Of a DNA stretch of 34,889 bases, positions 34,387 through 34,889 are shown one piece after another; positions within the stretch are counted from its first letter, which is position 1, and the number at the start of each line of letters is the position of its first letter. This stretch comes from Candidatus Omnitrophota bacterium (GTDB lineage: Bacteria; Omnitrophota; Gorgyraeia; Zapsychrales; Zapsychraceae), in the NCBI GenBank assembly GCA_023247445.1, contig JAHFGL010000006.1, forward strand, positions 58,618 through 93,506, in the 5' to 3' direction. A program made the translations under genes and the position numbers. The notes beneath the pieces are model-generated. The model was not told where the DNA came from, did not search any database, and saw only the letters and a list, made by a program, of their open reading frames with translations.

Positions 34387-34418
34387 TTATCCACAGACTG
34401 TACACAATATGTGGAAAA
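34387..34418. promoter_or_regulatory. pair of inverted DnaA-box-like sequences
   Basis: TTATCCACA (34387-34395, plus strand) matches the DnaA box consensus exactly; TGTGGAAAA (34410-34418) is the variant TTTTCCACA on the minus strand. They are 14 bases apart, immediately before the start codon of the TIGR00725-like gene. Could be a DnaA-controlled promoter or a chance pair. Confidence 0.4.
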
Positions 34419-34424
34419 GGTTAA

Positions 34425-34889
34425 ATGAGAACTCAGAAAATAACAATTTCGGTTATTGGTGGACATGAAATAAATACTAAGGTGGAACAATTAGCCCATA
34501 ATGTTGGCAATATTGTGGCTAATGTGGGTGCTGTGTTGGTTTGTGGCGGATTAGATGGAGCAATGAAGGCGGCTTCCAAGGGGGCCAAAGAGGCTGGAGG
34601 GCTAACTATTGGGCTTATTCCAGGGAAAGAGAAATCTGAAGCTAACTCCTACATTGATATAGCTTTACCAACAACTATTGGTTATGCCCGCAATGCGATG
34701 GTCGCTTGTTCAGCGGATATTATTATTGCCCTTCCTGGAAGTCACGGGACGCTCTCTGAAATTTGTTATGGTCTTGTTTATAAGCGCCCGGTCATTGATT
34801 TAGGGGGATGGAATTATAAAGGAATGATTAAGGTAAAGAATTTGAAGGATGCGGAAAAGAAGATTAGGCAATTGATAAAAAAAATAAAA
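34425..34889 (+). CDS. SLOG / TIGR00725 family protein (LOG- or MoCo-carrier-like), 3' end cut
   Basis: 155 codons to the window edge with no stop seen, so the end lies just outside. Nucleotide-binding SLOG motifs: 'GGLDGAMKAASKGAKEAGG' (about 41-59) and 'ALPGSHGTLSEICYG' (about 101-115). Family members include lysine decarboxylase-like LOG phosphoribohydrolases and molybdenum-cofactor carrier proteins. The LOG motif is PGGxGTxxE; here it is PGSHGTLSE, which fits the TIGR00725 branch better. Start chosen at 34425 with AAAGG 5 bases upstream. Function unknown beyond nucleotide or ligand binding. Confidence 0.78.
   Translation, partial: MRTQKITISVIGGHEINTKVEQLAHNVGNIVANVGAVLVCGGLDGAMKAASKGAKEAGGLTIGLIPGKEKSEANSYIDIALPTTIGYARNAMVACSADIIIALPGSHGTLSEICYGLVYKRPVIDLGGWNYKGMIKVKNLKDAEKKIRQLIKKIK

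Noticed and set aside
34214-34405. Small minus-strand gene after pyrC
   Set aside because: It is the peptide 'VIPAKAGIQ' reading of an intergenic repeat, overlapping pyrC.

Overview
The window reads as chromosomal DNA of an AT-leaning, Gram-negative-like, probably uncultivated bacterium. Three things point to the candidate phylum Omnitrophota (OP3), as inference only: exported proteins that start with a signal peptide followed by a 'TYYPSPxGxYDRxR' segment and end in an S74 chaperone domain, a short protein with a class III pilin-like 'QTALEY' leader, and many short palindromic intergenic repeats. There are no phage, transposase or CRISPR genes.

Layout. (1) 1-6552: end of carA, then carB, purF and pyrG, a tightly packed nucleotide operon closed by a terminator hairpin. 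(2) 6649-7775: tRNA-Leu(GAG), an unusual ribulose-phosphate epimerase and a small pilin-like Cys-rich protein. (3) 11402-7772, minus strand: a signalling operon of FIST sensor protein, GAF-histidine kinase and REC-GGDEF response regulator. (4) 11734-20281: tRNA-Glu(CTC) with a copy of its 3' end about 100 bp downstream, then exported hydrolases (PIG-L deacetylase, SGNH/TPR protein, dienelactone hydrolase), a nucleoside deaminase, a membrane protein, a lipoprotein, trmB, a D,D-carboxypeptidase, a DsbA-like oxidoreductase and a divergent ribosomal protein L27. (5) 20351-22917: glmS and rsmI. (6) 31055-22903, minus strand: four tandem paralogous secreted proteins (signal peptide, conserved N-terminal module, dockerin-like Ca-binding repeats in three of four, YadA-like head repeats, S74 chaperone, C-terminal coiled coil). 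(7) 31313-34296: pyrR-pyrB-pyrC. (8) 34425 to the edge: a SLOG/TIGR00725-family gene cut by the window end.

Regulation is the most informative part. The 0.5-kb divergent region 31056-31544 holds two RNA switches back to back. On the minus strand a promoter, a G8 tract, a GEMM-I (cyclic-di-GMP-I) riboswitch aptamer and a terminator precede the four-gene adhesin-like operon. On the plus strand a near-consensus promoter, a PyrR-binding hairpin with a CNGNGA hexaloop and a terminator precede pyrR-pyrB-pyrC. The window also encodes a phosphorelay whose output domain is a GGDEF-type (GGDDF) domain. This suggests a sensor kinase, diguanylate cyclase, c-di-GMP riboswitch and surface-fibre circuit; the link between the two loci is inferred, not shown.

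The best candidates for something undescribed are the riboswitch-controlled cluster of dockerin/YadA-head/S74 proteins, the L27 with an atypical N-terminus, TrmB with Cys in place of the conserved Asp of FPDPWPK plus an extra C-terminal domain, and the TPR array inserted into an SGNH hydrolase.
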